Source: Phymorhynchus buccinoides
Lineage: Eukaryota; Mollusca; Gastropoda; Neogastropoda; Raphitomidae
Length of the DNA: 64,000 nucleotides
Direction of reading: 5' to 3'
Assembly: GCA_017654935.2 (NCBI GenBank)
Contig: CM065700.1
Location: 51,398,075 to 51,462,074 of the forward strand
Within the stretch, counting starts at the first letter, position 1. Each line of letters opens with the position of its first letter. The translations under genes and the position numbers were made by a program. Below, piece by piece: positions 1-11,175 of this stretch. The notes beneath the pieces are model-generated. The model did no database searches. It was not told where the DNA came from and saw nothing but the letters and a program-made list of their open reading frames with translations.

Positions 1-3000
1 AATGCCCCTCATCCAGAGACACCCCCCAAAGATCATGTGTCTCTGGTAAAAGAACAACAGAACTCACCCTCATCTAAAGGTAATGCCCCTCATCCAGAGA
101 CACCCCAAAGATCATGTGTCTCTGGTAAAGGAACAACAGAACTCACCCTCATCTAAATGTAATGCCCCTCATCCAGAGACACCCCCATGTGTCTCTGGTA
201 AAGATCATGTGTCTCTGGTAAAAGAATAACAGAACTCACCCTCATCTAAAGGTAATGCCCCTCATCCAGAGACACACCCCAAAGATCATGTGTCTCTGGT
301 AAAAGAACAACAGAACTCACCCTCATCTAAAGGTAATGCCCCTCATCCAGAGACACACCCCAAAGATCATGTGTCTCTGGTAAAAGAACAACAGAACTCA
401 CCCTCATCTAAATGTAATGCCCCTCATCCAGAGACACCCCCCAAAGATCATGTGTCTCTGGTAAAAGAACAACAGAACTCACCCTCATCTAAAGGTAATG
501 CCCCTCATCCAGAGACACCCCAAAGATCATGTGTCTCTGGTAAAAGAACAACAGAACTCACCCTCATCTAAATGTAATGCCCCTCATCCAGAGACACCCC
601 AAAGATCATGTGTCTCTGGTAAAATAACAACATAACTCACCCTCATCTAAATGTAATGCCCCTCATCCAGAGACACACCCCAAAGATCATGTGTCTCTGG
701 TAAAAGAACAACAGAACTCACCCTCATCTAAAGGTAATGCCCCTCATCCAGAGACACCCCCCAAAGATCATGTGTCTCTGGTAAAAGAACAACAGAACTC
801 ACCCTCATCTAAAGGTAATGCCCCTCATCCAGAGACACCCCAAAGATCATGTGTCTCTGGTAAAAGAACAACATAACTCACCCTCATCTAAATGTAATGC
901 CCCTCATCCAGAGACACACCCCAAAGATCATGTGTCTCTGGTAAAAGAACAACAGAACTCACCCTCATCTAAAGGTAATGCCCCTCATCCAGAGACACCC
1001 CAAAGATCATGTGTCTCTGGTAAAAGAACAACAGAACTCACCCTCATCTAAAGGTAATGCCCCTCATCCAGAGACACCCCAAAGATCATGTGTCTCTGGT
1101 AAAAGAACAACAGAACTCACCCTCATCTAAAGGTAATGCCCCTCATCCAGAGACACACCCCAAAGATCATGTGTCTCTGGTAAAAGAATAACAGAACTCA
1201 CCCTCATCTAAATGTAATGCCCCTCATCCAGAGACACCCCCCAAAGATCATGTGTCTCTGGTAAAAGAACAACAGAACTCACCCTCATCTAAAGGTAATG
1301 CCCCTCATCCAGAGACACACCCCAAAGATCATGTGTCTCTGGTAAAAGAACAACAGAACTCACCCTCATCTAAAGGTAATGCCCCTCATCCAGAGACACA
1401 CCCCAAAGATCATGTGTCTCTGGTAAAGGAACAACAGAACTCACCCTCATCTAAAGGTAATGCCCCTCATCCAGAGACACCCCCCAAAGATCATGTGTCT
1501 CTGGTAAAAGAACAACAGAACTCACCCTCATCTAAATGTAATGCCCCTCATCCAGAGACACCCCCCAAAGATCATGTGTCTCTGGTAAAAGAACAACAGA
1601 ACTCACCCTCATCTAAATGTAATGCCCCTCATCCAGAGACACCCCCTAAAGATCATGTGTCTCTGGTAAAAGAACAACATAGCTCACCCTCATCGAAAGG
1701 TAATGCCCCTCATCCAGAGACACCCCAAAGATCATGTGTCTCTGGTAAAGGAACAACAGAACTCACCCTCATCTAAAGGTAATGCCCCTCATCCAGAGAC
1801 ACACCAAAAGATCATGTGTCTCTGGTAAAAGAACAACAGAACTCACCCTCATCTAAAGGTAATGCCCCTCATCCAGAGACACCCCCCAAAGATCATGTGT
1901 CTCTGGTAAAAGAACAACAGAACTCACCCTCATCTAAATGTAATGCCCCTCATCCAGAGACACCCCAAAGATCATGTGTCTCTGGTAAAAGAACAACAGA
2001 ACTCACCCTCATCTAAAGGTAATGCCCCTCATCCAGAGACACCCCCCAAAGATCATGTGTCTCTGGTAAAAGAACAACAGAACTCACCCTCATCTAAATG
2101 TAATGCCCCTCATCCAGAGACACCCCCCAAAGATCATGTGTCTCTGGTAAAAGAACAACAGAACTCACCCTCATCTAAAGGTAATGCCCCTCATCCAGAG
2201 ACACCCCCCAAAGATCATGTGTCTCTGGTAAAAGAACAACAGAACTCACCCTCATCTAAAGGTAATGCCCCTCATCCAGAGACACACCCCAAAGATCATG
2301 TGTCTCTGGTAAAAGAACAACAGAACTCACCCTCATCTAAAGGTAATGCCCCTCATCCAGAGACACCCCCCAAAGATCATGTGTCTCTGGTAAAAGAACA
2401 ACAGAACTCACCCTCATCTAAAGGTAATGCCCCTCATCCAGAGACACACCCCAAAGATCATGTGTCTCTGGTAAAAGAACAACAGAACTCACCCTCATCT
2501 AAATGTAATGCCCCTCATCCAGAGACACCCCCCAAAGATCATGTGTCTCTGGTAAAAGAATAACAGAACTCACCCTCATCTAAAGGTAATACCCCTCATC
2601 CAGAGACACACCCCAAAGATCATGTGTCTCTGGTAAAAGAACAACAGAACTCACCCTCATCTAAAGGTAATGCCCCTCATCCAGAGACACCCCACAAAGA
2701 TCATGTGTCTCTGGTAAAAGAACAACAGAACTCACCCTCATCTAAAGGTAATGCCCCTCATCCAGAGACACCCCCCAAAGATCATGTGTCTCTGGTAAAA
2801 GAACAAAAGAACTCACCCTCATCTAAAGGTAATGCCCCTCATCCAGAGACACCCCCCAAAGATCATGTGTCTCTGGTAAAAGAACAACAGAACTCACCCT
2901 CATCTAAATGTAATGCCCCTCATCCAGAGACACACCCCAAAGATCATGTGTCTCTGGTAAAAGAACAACAGAACTCACCCTCATCTAAATGTAATGCCCC

Positions 3001-3659
3001 TCATCCAGAGACACCCCAAAGATCATGTGTCTCTGGTAAAAGAACAACAGAACTCACCCTCATCTAAAGGTAATGCCCCTCATCCAGACACACCCCACAA
3101 AGATCATTTGTCTCTGGTAAAAGAACAACAGAACTCACCCTCATCTAAAGGTAATGCCCCTCATCCAGAGACACCCCCCAAAGATCATGTGTCTCTGGTA
3201 AAAGAACAACAGAACTCACCCTCATCTAAAGGTAATGCCCCTCATCCAGAGACACCCCCCAAAGATCATGTGTCTCTGGTAAAAGAACAACAGAACTCAC
3301 CCTCATCTAAATGTAATGCCCCTCATCCAGAGACACCCCCCAAAGATCATGTGTCTCTGGTAAAAGAACAACAGAACTCACCCTCATCTAAAGGTAATGC
3401 CCCTCATCCAGAGACACCCCAAAGATCATGTGTCTCTGGTAAAAGAACAACAGAACTCACCCTCATCTAAAGGTAATGCCCCTCATCCAGAGACACCCCA
3501 AAGATCATGTGTCTCTGGTAAAAGAACAACAGAACTCACCCTCATCTAAAGGTAATGCCCCTCATCCAGAGACACCCCAAAGATCATGTGTCTCTGGTAA
3601 AAGAACAACAGAACTCACCCTCATCTAAAGGTAATGCCCCTCATCCAGAGACACACCCC
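1..3659 (+). repeat. 81-bp coding-like minisatellite, about 45 copies
   Basis: The unit is 81 bp (27 codons) and runs head to tail from the window edge. On the plus strand it reads roughly SLVKEQQNSPSSKGN followed by APHPETPPKDHV. Copies differ by G/T in the AAAGGT/AAATGT word and by CACCCC versus CCCCCC. Shorter 79-bp copies lack two C residues and shift the frame, so the array reads as several overlapping ORFs. The last copy is in frame with the SGNH-hydrolase fragment that follows. The array is therefore probably an expansion of the linker upstream of that domain; the left edge is outside the window. Confidence 0.93.
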
Positions 3660-4275
3660 AAACTTTCTGATACAAACATAAAAGAAGCAACAGAAATGTC
3701 TAAGAAACTTTCTGCAGGTGACACGTTAAAACAGTTGAGAATCCCAAGAAGTGCATCCTCTGTATTGATAGGGGACTCTGTCATTAGATTCATTAATCCT
3801 AGAAGACTGGGGTCCCCTAAGGATTCCATGCTTAAAATCTGTATTCCAGGGCTGACTGTGGCGGATGTGCTGGACTGGCTACAACAGTTAGATGAACAAT
3901 CTCATGTGAACACTGTCATCATACATGTGGGTGTCAATGATTGTCTGGCTGGACACATCACAACCCAAACCTGGACAGAACTGATACATCTCTGTAAAAG
4001 TCGCTTCCCATCTGCTTACATTGCCATCAGCTCTATCATTCCTGCTCGTGGCCGTCACCAGTTAAATAATGCCATAAGAACCTATACGACTGTTGTGCAA
4101 ATCTGCAGGTCGGTATGATTGATAACTCCCACTCCATTATAGGCCTAACTGATAATGGATACCCACGGAAGGCTCTGTGCAAAGACTTCACCCATCCCAG
4201 TACAAGAGGGACAGCCTGCCTAGCCCTTAATTTCAAAAAAGTTCTCCCCCAAACTTATGTCCCTAAATCAAATGA
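3660..4275 (+). pseudogene. SGNH/GDSL-type esterase domain, frameshifted (probably LINE ORF1-derived)
   Basis: After the minisatellite the frame gives VLIGDSVIRFI (block I, with the GDS nucleophile serine), then VIIHVGVNDC (block III, GxND). It then hits a stop at 4116-4118. The expected last block, DFTHPSTRGTA (catalytic Asp and His), is present at about 4180-4215 in another frame, reached through the ATG at 4115. One small indel near 4105-4115 therefore separates the two halves. Known: SGNH esterase domains of this length (about 180 residues) occur in ORF1 of CR1-like LINEs and in stand-alone animal proteins. Inference: this is a dead retrotransposon ORF1 remnant, because LINE fragments surround it and no full gene context is visible. 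A recent host gene broken by the frameshift, or an assembly error, is possible. Confidence 0.72.
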
Positions 4276-4337
4276 TAATTCAGGTGGAATGCTTTTGCCG
4301 CTGTCTCTGTGTTTCCATGCGGTGGTGGCCTGTTTCT

Positions 4338-4749
4338 GGTCTATGTTAGTACTGAGCTGAAGGCCTACCTTCATGGAAAGTCCGTCATTGTGGAGTTGGG
4401 GTCTATGTTAGTACTGAGCTGAAGGCCTACCTTCATGGAAAGTCCGTCATTGTGGAGTTGGGGTCTATGTTAGTACTGAGCTGTAGGCCTACCTTCACGG
4501 AAAGTCCGTCATTGTGGAGTTGGGGTCTATGTTAGTACTGAGCTGAAGGCCTACCTTCATGGAAAGTCCGTCATTGTGGAGTTGGGGTCTATGTTTGTAC
4601 TGAGCTGTAGGCCTACCTTCATGGAAAGTCCGTCATTGTGGAGTTGGGGTTTATGTTAGTACTGAGCTGAAGGCCTACCTTCACGGAAAGTCCGTCATTG
4701 TGGAGTTGGGGTCTATGTTAGTACTGAGCTATAGGCCTACCTTCATGGA
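4338..4749 (+). repeat. 62-bp minisatellite, left part (about 6.6 copies)
   Basis: Seven starts of GGTCTATGTTAGTACTGAGC are spaced 62 bp apart (4338, 4400, 4462 and so on to 4710). The only common variants are GAAGGCC/GTAGGCC and CATGG/CACGG. The array stops in mid-unit at CTTCATGGA where a LINE has inserted, and resumes at 5743. Confidence 0.92.
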
Positions 4750-5742
4750 ATTAAAACTCAATGAAGACAAGACTGAGGCAATGATTGTTTCCACTCAGAT
4801 AACTTCCACCTCTGTTCAGTTTCCTGACTCTCTTGTCATTGGCGATGCTACTGTCCCTTTCTGTCAATCAGCTAAAAACCTTGGTGTAACCCTCGACTGT
4901 CAACTAACTATGATCACTCATGTCATGACTCTGATTCGTAATGTGAACTTTGAACTCCGTCGTATTAGTGCCATTCGTCACTATCTCACAGTTGAAGCCA
5001 CCAAGACTCTAGTATCAGCTTTTGTACTGTCTCGCAACGATTATTGCAATTCCCTACTTGTAGGCTGTCCTCAAACCCTCCTCAACAAACTTCAGAAAGT
5101 TCAGAACAATGCAGCTCGGTTAATCCTTAAAGTCCCTCGTACAGACCACATCAAACCCCACATCAATACCTTACACTGGCTTCCAGTCGAGGCAAGAATA
5201 AAGTATAAAATTGCTTGCCTCTGTTTCAATGCTGTCCATTCATCTAGTCCTGCCTACCTCTCTGATCTCGTTCACCTGTACTCACCCTCCAGGTCTCTCC
5301 GTTCCTCTTCTGACAAACTTATCCTTTCTATTCCTCGTACTAACACTAAGACAAATGGTGAACGTTCATTTTCTTTCAGCGCCCCTTCTGTCTGGAACAC
5401 CCTACCATATGAACTTCGTTCTGCTAAATCTTTCCAGTCTTTCAAAACCGCTCTTAAAACTCACCTCTTCCGGCAATACCTCTGATTTCTTCCTTGTCCT
5501 GTTTCCTGCCTTAAAATGATGTCCCCCACATTGTGGGTGGGTAGGTGTGTGCGCGTATGTGGGTGTGCGGTGTGCGTGTGCGTGTGCGTGTGTGCGTGTT
5601 GTGGCTGTGTGCATGTTTGTGATAGTTGATATTGTAGTAGCTTATTTATGATTTATGTATTTATTTAAACAATTGTGAAGCGCCGTGAGCTCAAGAGAGA
5701 AAGGGCGCTCTATAAATGTTATTTATCATTATTATTATTATT
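4750..5742 (+). mobile_element. 5'-truncated CR1/L2-like LINE inserted in the 62-bp array
   Basis: About 990 bp of LINE sequence interrupts a minisatellite unit. Both junctions carry ATGGA(A) (4745-4750 and 5743-5748), consistent with a 5-6 bp target-site duplication. The insert begins inside the reverse transcriptase ORF, continues through its stop at 5485, a GT-rich 3' UTR (about 5530-5610), an AAGCGCCGTGAGC...GGGCGCTCTATAAAT terminal motif (5679-5718), and ends in (ATT)n. Truncation at the 5' end and a simple-repeat 3' end are typical of target-primed reverse transcription. Confidence 0.85.
4751..5485 (+). pseudogene. LINE reverse transcriptase, C-terminal part
   Basis: An open frame of about 244 residues encodes the thumb and connection end of a CR1/L2-type reverse transcriptase. 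It starts with LKLNEDKTEAMIV (the post-catalytic LNxxKTE motif). It continues through KNLGVTLD, SRNDYCNSLL, LQKVQNNAARLI, HWLPVEARIKYKI and the C-terminal SVWNTLPYELR...FKTALKTHLF. The catalytic YxDD palm and the endonuclease are absent because the element is 5' truncated. The frame has no stops, so the insertion may be young. Reading the upstream minisatellite in the same frame extends the ORF artificially to about 4700. It cannot retrotranspose on its own. Confidence 0.88.
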
Positions 5743-5891
5743 ATGGAAAGTCCGTCATTGTGGAATTGGGGTCTATGTTAGTACTGAGCTGTAGGCCTAC
5801 CTTCACGGAAAGTCCGTCATTGTGGAGTTGGGGTCTATGTTAGTACTGAGCTGTAGGCCTACCTTCACGGAAAGTCCGTCATTGCGGAGTT
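5743..5891 (+). repeat. 62-bp minisatellite, right part (about 2.4 copies)
   Basis: The same 62-bp unit resumes exactly where the array was broken at 4749. It ends at GCGGAGTTG near 5891, after which the sequence is unrelated. Confidence 0.9.
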
Positions 5892-6180
5892 GTGCCCTCA
5901 CTGACCCTGGTAAGGCAGCGTGGACACAGAAGACGTTACGAGTTCAGCCTAGAGAGGCGCAACACGATGCTGGCCTACCGTGGAAACCCGTACAGTTGGC
6001 TTTCATTAAAATGGAATGAAATGGTTTAAAAGCACATTATCAGCGCTATCTTCTTGATGACCTATTTTGTTTTGTATTATATGTATTGTTTGGAAATTAT
6101 TACAGATTTATTTAAACCACCTGCACCGTTGGTGTCACAGTTCTTTGCGGTGGTAAGCTTACACACTACGAAGCAATAGC
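5892..6180. other. Unassigned single-copy-looking spacer
   Basis: This stretch of about 290 bp contains no convincing ORF or repeat. It becomes AT-rich after 6040. Confidence 0.4.
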
Positions 6181-6493
6181 CATGATGTCAAACAACAGTC
6201 ATGACGTCAAACAACAGCCATGACGTCAAGCAACAGCCATGACGTCAAACAACAACCATGACGTCAAACAACAACCATGATGTCAAACAACAACCATGAC
6301 GTCAAACAACAACCATGACGTCAAACAACAACCATGATGTCAAACAACAGCCATAACGTCAAACAACAACCATGACGTCAAACAACAGCCATGACGTCAA
6401 ACAACAACCATGACGTCAAACAACAACCATGACGTCAAACAACAACCATGATGTCAAACAACAACCATGATGTCAAACAACAGCCATAACGTC

Positions 6494-6556
<63 letters not shown>

Positions 6557-7385
6557 CCATGATGTCAAACAACAACTATGATGTCAAACAACAACCATGA
6601 CGTCAAACAACAACCATGATGTCAAACAACAACCATGATGTCAAACAACAACCATGACGTCAAACAACAACCATGATGTCAAACAACAACCATGATGTCA
6701 AACAACAACCATGACGTCAAACAAGAACCATGATGTCAAACAACAACCATGATGTCAAACAACAACCATGACGTCAAACAACAACCATGATGTCAAACAA
6801 ACAACAACCATGACGTCAAACAACAACCATGATGTCAAACAACAGCCATAACGTCAAACAACAGCAACAACAACAACAACAACAACAACAACCATGATGT
6901 CAAACAACAACTATGATGTCAAACAAAAACAACAACGATGTCAAACAACAACCGTGATGTCAAACAACAACCATAACGTCAAACAACAACAACAACAACA
7001 ACGACCATGATGTCAAAGAACAACCATGACGTCAAACAACAACCATAACGTCAAACAACAACAACAACAACGACCATGATGTCAAACAACAAACATGATG
7101 TCAAACAACAACAACAACCATGATGTCAAACAACAACCATAACGTCAAACAACAACAACAACAACAACGACGACCATGATGTCAAACAACAACCATGATG
7201 TCAAACAACAACCATGACGTCAAACAACAGCAACCACGATGTCAAACAACAACAAGAACAACCATGATGTCAAACAACAACAACAACCATGATGTCAGAC
7301 AACAACATGATGTCAAAAAACAACAACAACAAGAACCATGATGCCAAACAACAACCATGATATCAAACAACAACCATGATGTGTC
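6181..7385. repeat. 19-bp CATGACGTCAAACAACAAC array with (AAC)n tracts
   Basis: About 60 copies of a 19-bp unit alternate TGACGTCA and TGATGTCA and are joined by CAACAAC linkers. Pure (AAC)n expansions occur at about 6497-6555 and 6860-6890, and smaller ones later. The palindromic octamer TGACGTCA equals the CRE/ATF consensus. The array decays towards its right end. Confidence 0.92.
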
Positions 7386-7731
7386 GTTCAAAAAACAACA
7401 ACACACGTGTACAGTCTCAACTCATCATAGTCTCAACTCATGACAATGAAAAGAAGCACTAAGTAAACTACAAACACGCATGGGCCTAACTGACTGGCAT
7501 GGATTAGTATACCCCGTGTGTAGTACAACATTGTAATGCAGACAGGAATAACTTATGTTTAATGCATCACTTTTAAATCGAAGGTATTCGTGCCACTAAA
7601 CATTGACATGGAGGAAGATACAATCAGTACAAACGTCTGCATCGAGAACATGCGTGGGCGCACATTAACATGCACAAACCAGCGCAAATGCAGATTTTCT
7701 ACAGGTAATCATAACACGGTTGCATACACAC

Positions 7732-7738
<7 letters not shown>
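7386..7738. other. No gene recognised
   Basis: About 350 bp between two repeats. A short frame beginning near 7590 runs into a GA microsatellite and shows no recognisable motif. I see nothing I can annotate. Confidence 0.4.
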
Positions 7739-7817
<79 letters not shown>

Positions 7818-7976
7818 GGACACTTGGCTTTTTATTATATGATTATCAATATCATGATGATAGTAGATCTACTAAATTGCAGTGTTGATTATAAATTAGA
7901 AGGGAAAAAATCGATTATCCACACACACACACACACACACACATACGCACTCACACACACAGTGACACGCACACAC
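7739..7976. repeat. (GA)n and (CA)n microsatellites
   Basis: An uninterrupted GA tract occupies about 7739-7816, and a CA tract 7920-7942 continues as degenerate CA to about 7976. About 100 bp of AT-rich DNA lies between them. Confidence 0.95.
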
Positions 7977-8337
7977 GAACGCTTGCTAAAATGCTAAATA
8001 GTGTGATTATTTGCAACAATTCGTCTGCTAGGCTACTTCGCGCTTAGTGCTTGATAGGCCTAGTCTCAGTGATAGGCCTACTATTAAAATTATTAAATGG
8101 GCGTGATCATTCGATAAATATTGGCTGTTTCCCTCAGGAGGCAAATCGAGGATTCAAACAGCAATATCATTTATCTTTAACACAAAAATTGGCCATGAGC
8201 AACCAAAACCCAGCAATGTTTACAAGTTGTGTGAACATGATCAATCACAAATCGAAACTCGACATGCTAGCCGATAGGAGTGACGTCCCTTGCGGAGCCT
8301 GCGCGATGCAGAAATGGGGTCCGAAAAACAAAATCGC
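7977..8337. other. Unassigned sequence left of the Gypsy element
   Basis: No motif is recognised. This is where the missing part of the 5' LTR would be expected if the element were intact, but it shows no similarity to 13133-13276 of the 3' LTR. Confidence 0.45.
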
Positions 8338-8410
8338 CTCCCGTACATCCTGACTCTGTCTTATTGAACGAGTGTGGCCAGCCCTCTACCCATTGCCAGT
8401 TAACCCTAGA
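8338..8410 (+). repeat. 5' LTR remnant (last 73 bp only)
   Basis: 8338-8410 matches 13277-13349 with one visible mismatch (position 8348). Upstream the two diverge completely. The retained part starts about 8 bp after the position of the AATAAA found in the 3' LTR, so no promoter-proximal U3 remains here. Confidence 0.9.
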
Positions 8411-8423
8411 TGGTGGCAGCGAC
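8411..8423 (+). promoter_or_regulatory. Putative tRNA primer-binding site
   Basis: TGGTGGCAGCGAC lies immediately after the LTR end. A TGG start (complement of the tRNA CCA tail) at this position is the expected minus-strand primer site. I have not identified the tRNA species. Confidence 0.65.
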
Positions 8424-8442
8424 ATAACGACCTCACGTCACG

Positions 8443-11175
8443 ATGGAAGACGGCCAACAACTGCAGCAAGCAGACGAAACACTCGTTCGTCGCCAGCCTG
8501 CCTCCGGCAACCTGCCTCTTCCGAAAACCTTCGATGGCGAGCCCAACAATTGGAAAAAATGGCTCGCTCGTTTCGAGCGATACCACATCGCGTCGGGAAT
8601 CTCCAACAGGGCTAAGAAAGAACAGGTTAGCATTTTCCTTTATGCAATGGGGGATTGTGCAGATGACATCCTTGCTACGACAAGCATAGACGAAAGCAAG
8701 GCCACGTATGAAGAGACGAAGAAAGAGATCAACGAATTCTTTAGCGTCAGGAAGAACGCGATCGTCGAACGGGCCAAGTTCAATAGAAGAGTCCAGAAGT
8801 CTGAATTGGCAGACTCTTTCATCCAGGATCTCTTCAGACTTGTGGAAAGCTGCAACTACGGCCAGCTAAAAGAAGACCTCATCTGGGACAGGATTGTCGT
8901 GGGAGTGGCCGATGACGACCTGTCAGAGCAGCTTCAGGCGAAGGCCAATCTCACACTGCAAGAAGCAATGCAGTTGAGTAGGCAAGCCGAAGCCAGAAAG
9001 GAAAGCCAGCCCCTCATCAGGCAGAGTCCCAGCACCACGTCCACAAATGTAAACTTCGTTAAGCAGAGTCACCGCTCGAGGCAACAGACAGCAGGCAACC
9101 ACCGGGACACCCCAATGCACCAGAACTGTGGCTACTGTGGGCGTGAACCACATTCACGAGAACGCTGCCCAGCCAGATCAGCAACATGCAGACCGTGCAC
9201 AAAGAGGGGACATTATGCTACAGTCTGCCGCTCCTCCACGCAGAAAAGGACTGATGGCAAGCCAGTAAACGAAGTGGACGACGACGAAGAGGATGCATAC
9301 TTTCTAGGCTCCATTGAGCAAGACGTGGAGGACAACTGGACTGCAACTCTGGCCGTCGACGGGAACCCAGCGGTGTTCAAATTGGACACAGGGGCTTCAG
9401 TCACCATCGTTAACAGCGCCGAACCATGGCTCCAGGAACAGCTACTGTACCCCACGAAGAAGACCCTGCGAGGACCAGGAGGCTCCAGCCTGTCCCCACG
9501 AGGAACCTTCACTGCAGACCTGACCTATCATGGTAGGTCTACGCGTGAAACCATCTATGTCCTGGACAATCAGCCTTGCTCTCTTCTTGGCAAGCACGCC
9601 TGTGTCAAGCTGGGCATCGTCAAACGTGTTGACGCTGTGACCAGCACACCCAGCTTCGTGGAAGAATTCCCAGGACTCTTTTGTGGCCTAGGGAAAATAA
9701 ACACCTCGTACAAGATATCCACAAAAACAGACGCACACCCCTCGTGCATCTACACCCCAAGAAAAGTGGCACACCCTCTCATCCCCAAGGTGAAGGCGGA
9801 ACTGGAGAACATGGTGAAGCAGGAGCTGGTGCTCAGGGATCGTGGTAGTGCCCAAACCCAGTGGTGCCGTCCGCATCTGCGTGGACCTCACCCAGCTCAA
9901 CAAGGCAATGCAGAAGGAAGTCCACCCTATGTCATCTGCGTGGACCTCACCCAGCTCAACAAGGCGGTGCAGAGGGAAGTCCACCCTATGTCATCTGCGT
10001 GGACCTCACCCAGCTCAACAAGGCGGTGCAGAGGGAAGTCCACCCTATGTCATCTGCGTGGACCTCACCCAGCTCAACAAGGCGGTGCAGAGGGAAGTCC
10101 ACCCTATGTCATCTGCGTGGACCTCACCCAGCTCAACAAGGCGGTGCAGAGGGAAATCCACCCAATGTCATCTGCGTGGACCTCACCCAGCTCAACAAGG
10201 TGGTGCAAAGGGAAGTCCACCCTATGTCATCTGTGGACGAGAGCCTCGCCAAACTGGGTCGGAGCAAGGTCTTCACCAAGCTGGACGCCAAGAGTGGGTT
10301 CTGGCAGATCCCACTCTCTCCAGAGTCTAGGCTTCTCACCACCTTCGTCACACTCTTTGGACGCTACTGTTTCAACAGGCTACCCTTTGGCATCAGCTCC
10401 GCCAGCGAGATTTTCCGGCGTTGACGGAGCCATCTGCCACATGGACGATATCCTCATTCATGCGCCGGATCAGGCCACTCACGACCAACACGTCCGAGCA
10501 GTGCTTCAGCGCCTGTGTGAATTCTCTAAAGCTTCCATCAAGTTCTTGGGTCACATCATCAATGCAGAGGGCATCCAGGCCGACCCCAAGAAAGTGGAGG
10601 CCATCAAGAAATTCCCAGCTCCTACGAACGTTACCGAGCTCCAGCGCTTCATGGGCATGGTGAATCAGATGGCGAAGTTCCTCCCAGGCCTAGCTGACAT
10701 CAATGCCCCTCTACGCCACCTGCTGCGCAAGGACACGGCTTGGGTGTGGGATCAGCCACAGCAGACAGCCTTCGAGGACATAAAAAAACAGCTGATGTCG
10801 CCACGAGTACTGGCACACTACCATCCACAGCGTCCACCCATCATCGCGGCAGATGCTTCCTGCGCCGGCATCGGAGCAGTCCTGCTGCAGATACAGGACG
10901 ATGGATCGAGGAGACCAATCTGCTTCATCTCGCGCTCACTCAGTGACGCCGAAGAAACCTATGCGGTCATTGAAAAGGAGGTCCTAGCAGCGACCTGGGC
11001 CTGTGAGCGTCTCAGTGAGTACGTACTGGGGCTCGAGTTCACCGTGAAAATGAACCACAAGCCGCTGGTACCCCTCCTCAGTACCACAGAACTCTACAAG
11101 ATGCCGCCCCGCATCCAGTGCTTCAGACTGTGCCTCATGAGATACGGCCCAAAGATCCTCCATGTGCCAGGGTAA
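8443..11175 (+). pseudogene. Gypsy gag-protease-RT-RNase H ORF, chimeric frame
   Basis: The 910-codon frame opens with ATG 33 bp after the LTR. Residues 1-225 are a Ty3/Gypsy gag core. CCHC knuckles lie at 229-242 and 249-262 (both CX2CX4HX4C). The protease DTGA has its aspartate at 315, followed by LLGKHACVKLG. A frameshift near 9838-9845 moves the RT fingers into other frames. The six 59-bp copies are stop-free in all three frames, so the ORF stays open although the conserved RT core (LDAKSGFWQIPL, LPFGISSASE) lies in another frame and stops at 10422-10424. The original frame recovers at the catalytic box, here CHMDDIL (10438-10449). RNase H follows with DASCAG and EKEVLA, but the usual TDH is MNH (Asn codon 11053-11055). 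TAA at 11173 ends it. The uninterrupted ORF is misleading; the polymerase is not functional. Confidence 0.9.
9876..10229 (+). repeat. 59-bp tandem expansion inside the Gypsy RT gene, 6 copies
   Basis: Copies start with TCTGCGTGGACCTCACCCAG at 9876, 9935, 9994, 10053, 10112 and 10171, exactly 59 bp apart. In the native frame one unit encodes ICVDLTQLNKAVQREVHPMSS-type RT residues. Five extra copies add 295 bp, which is not a multiple of 3. Copy 1 differs most (CAATGCAGAAGG); copies 2-5 are almost identical. Confidence 0.95.
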
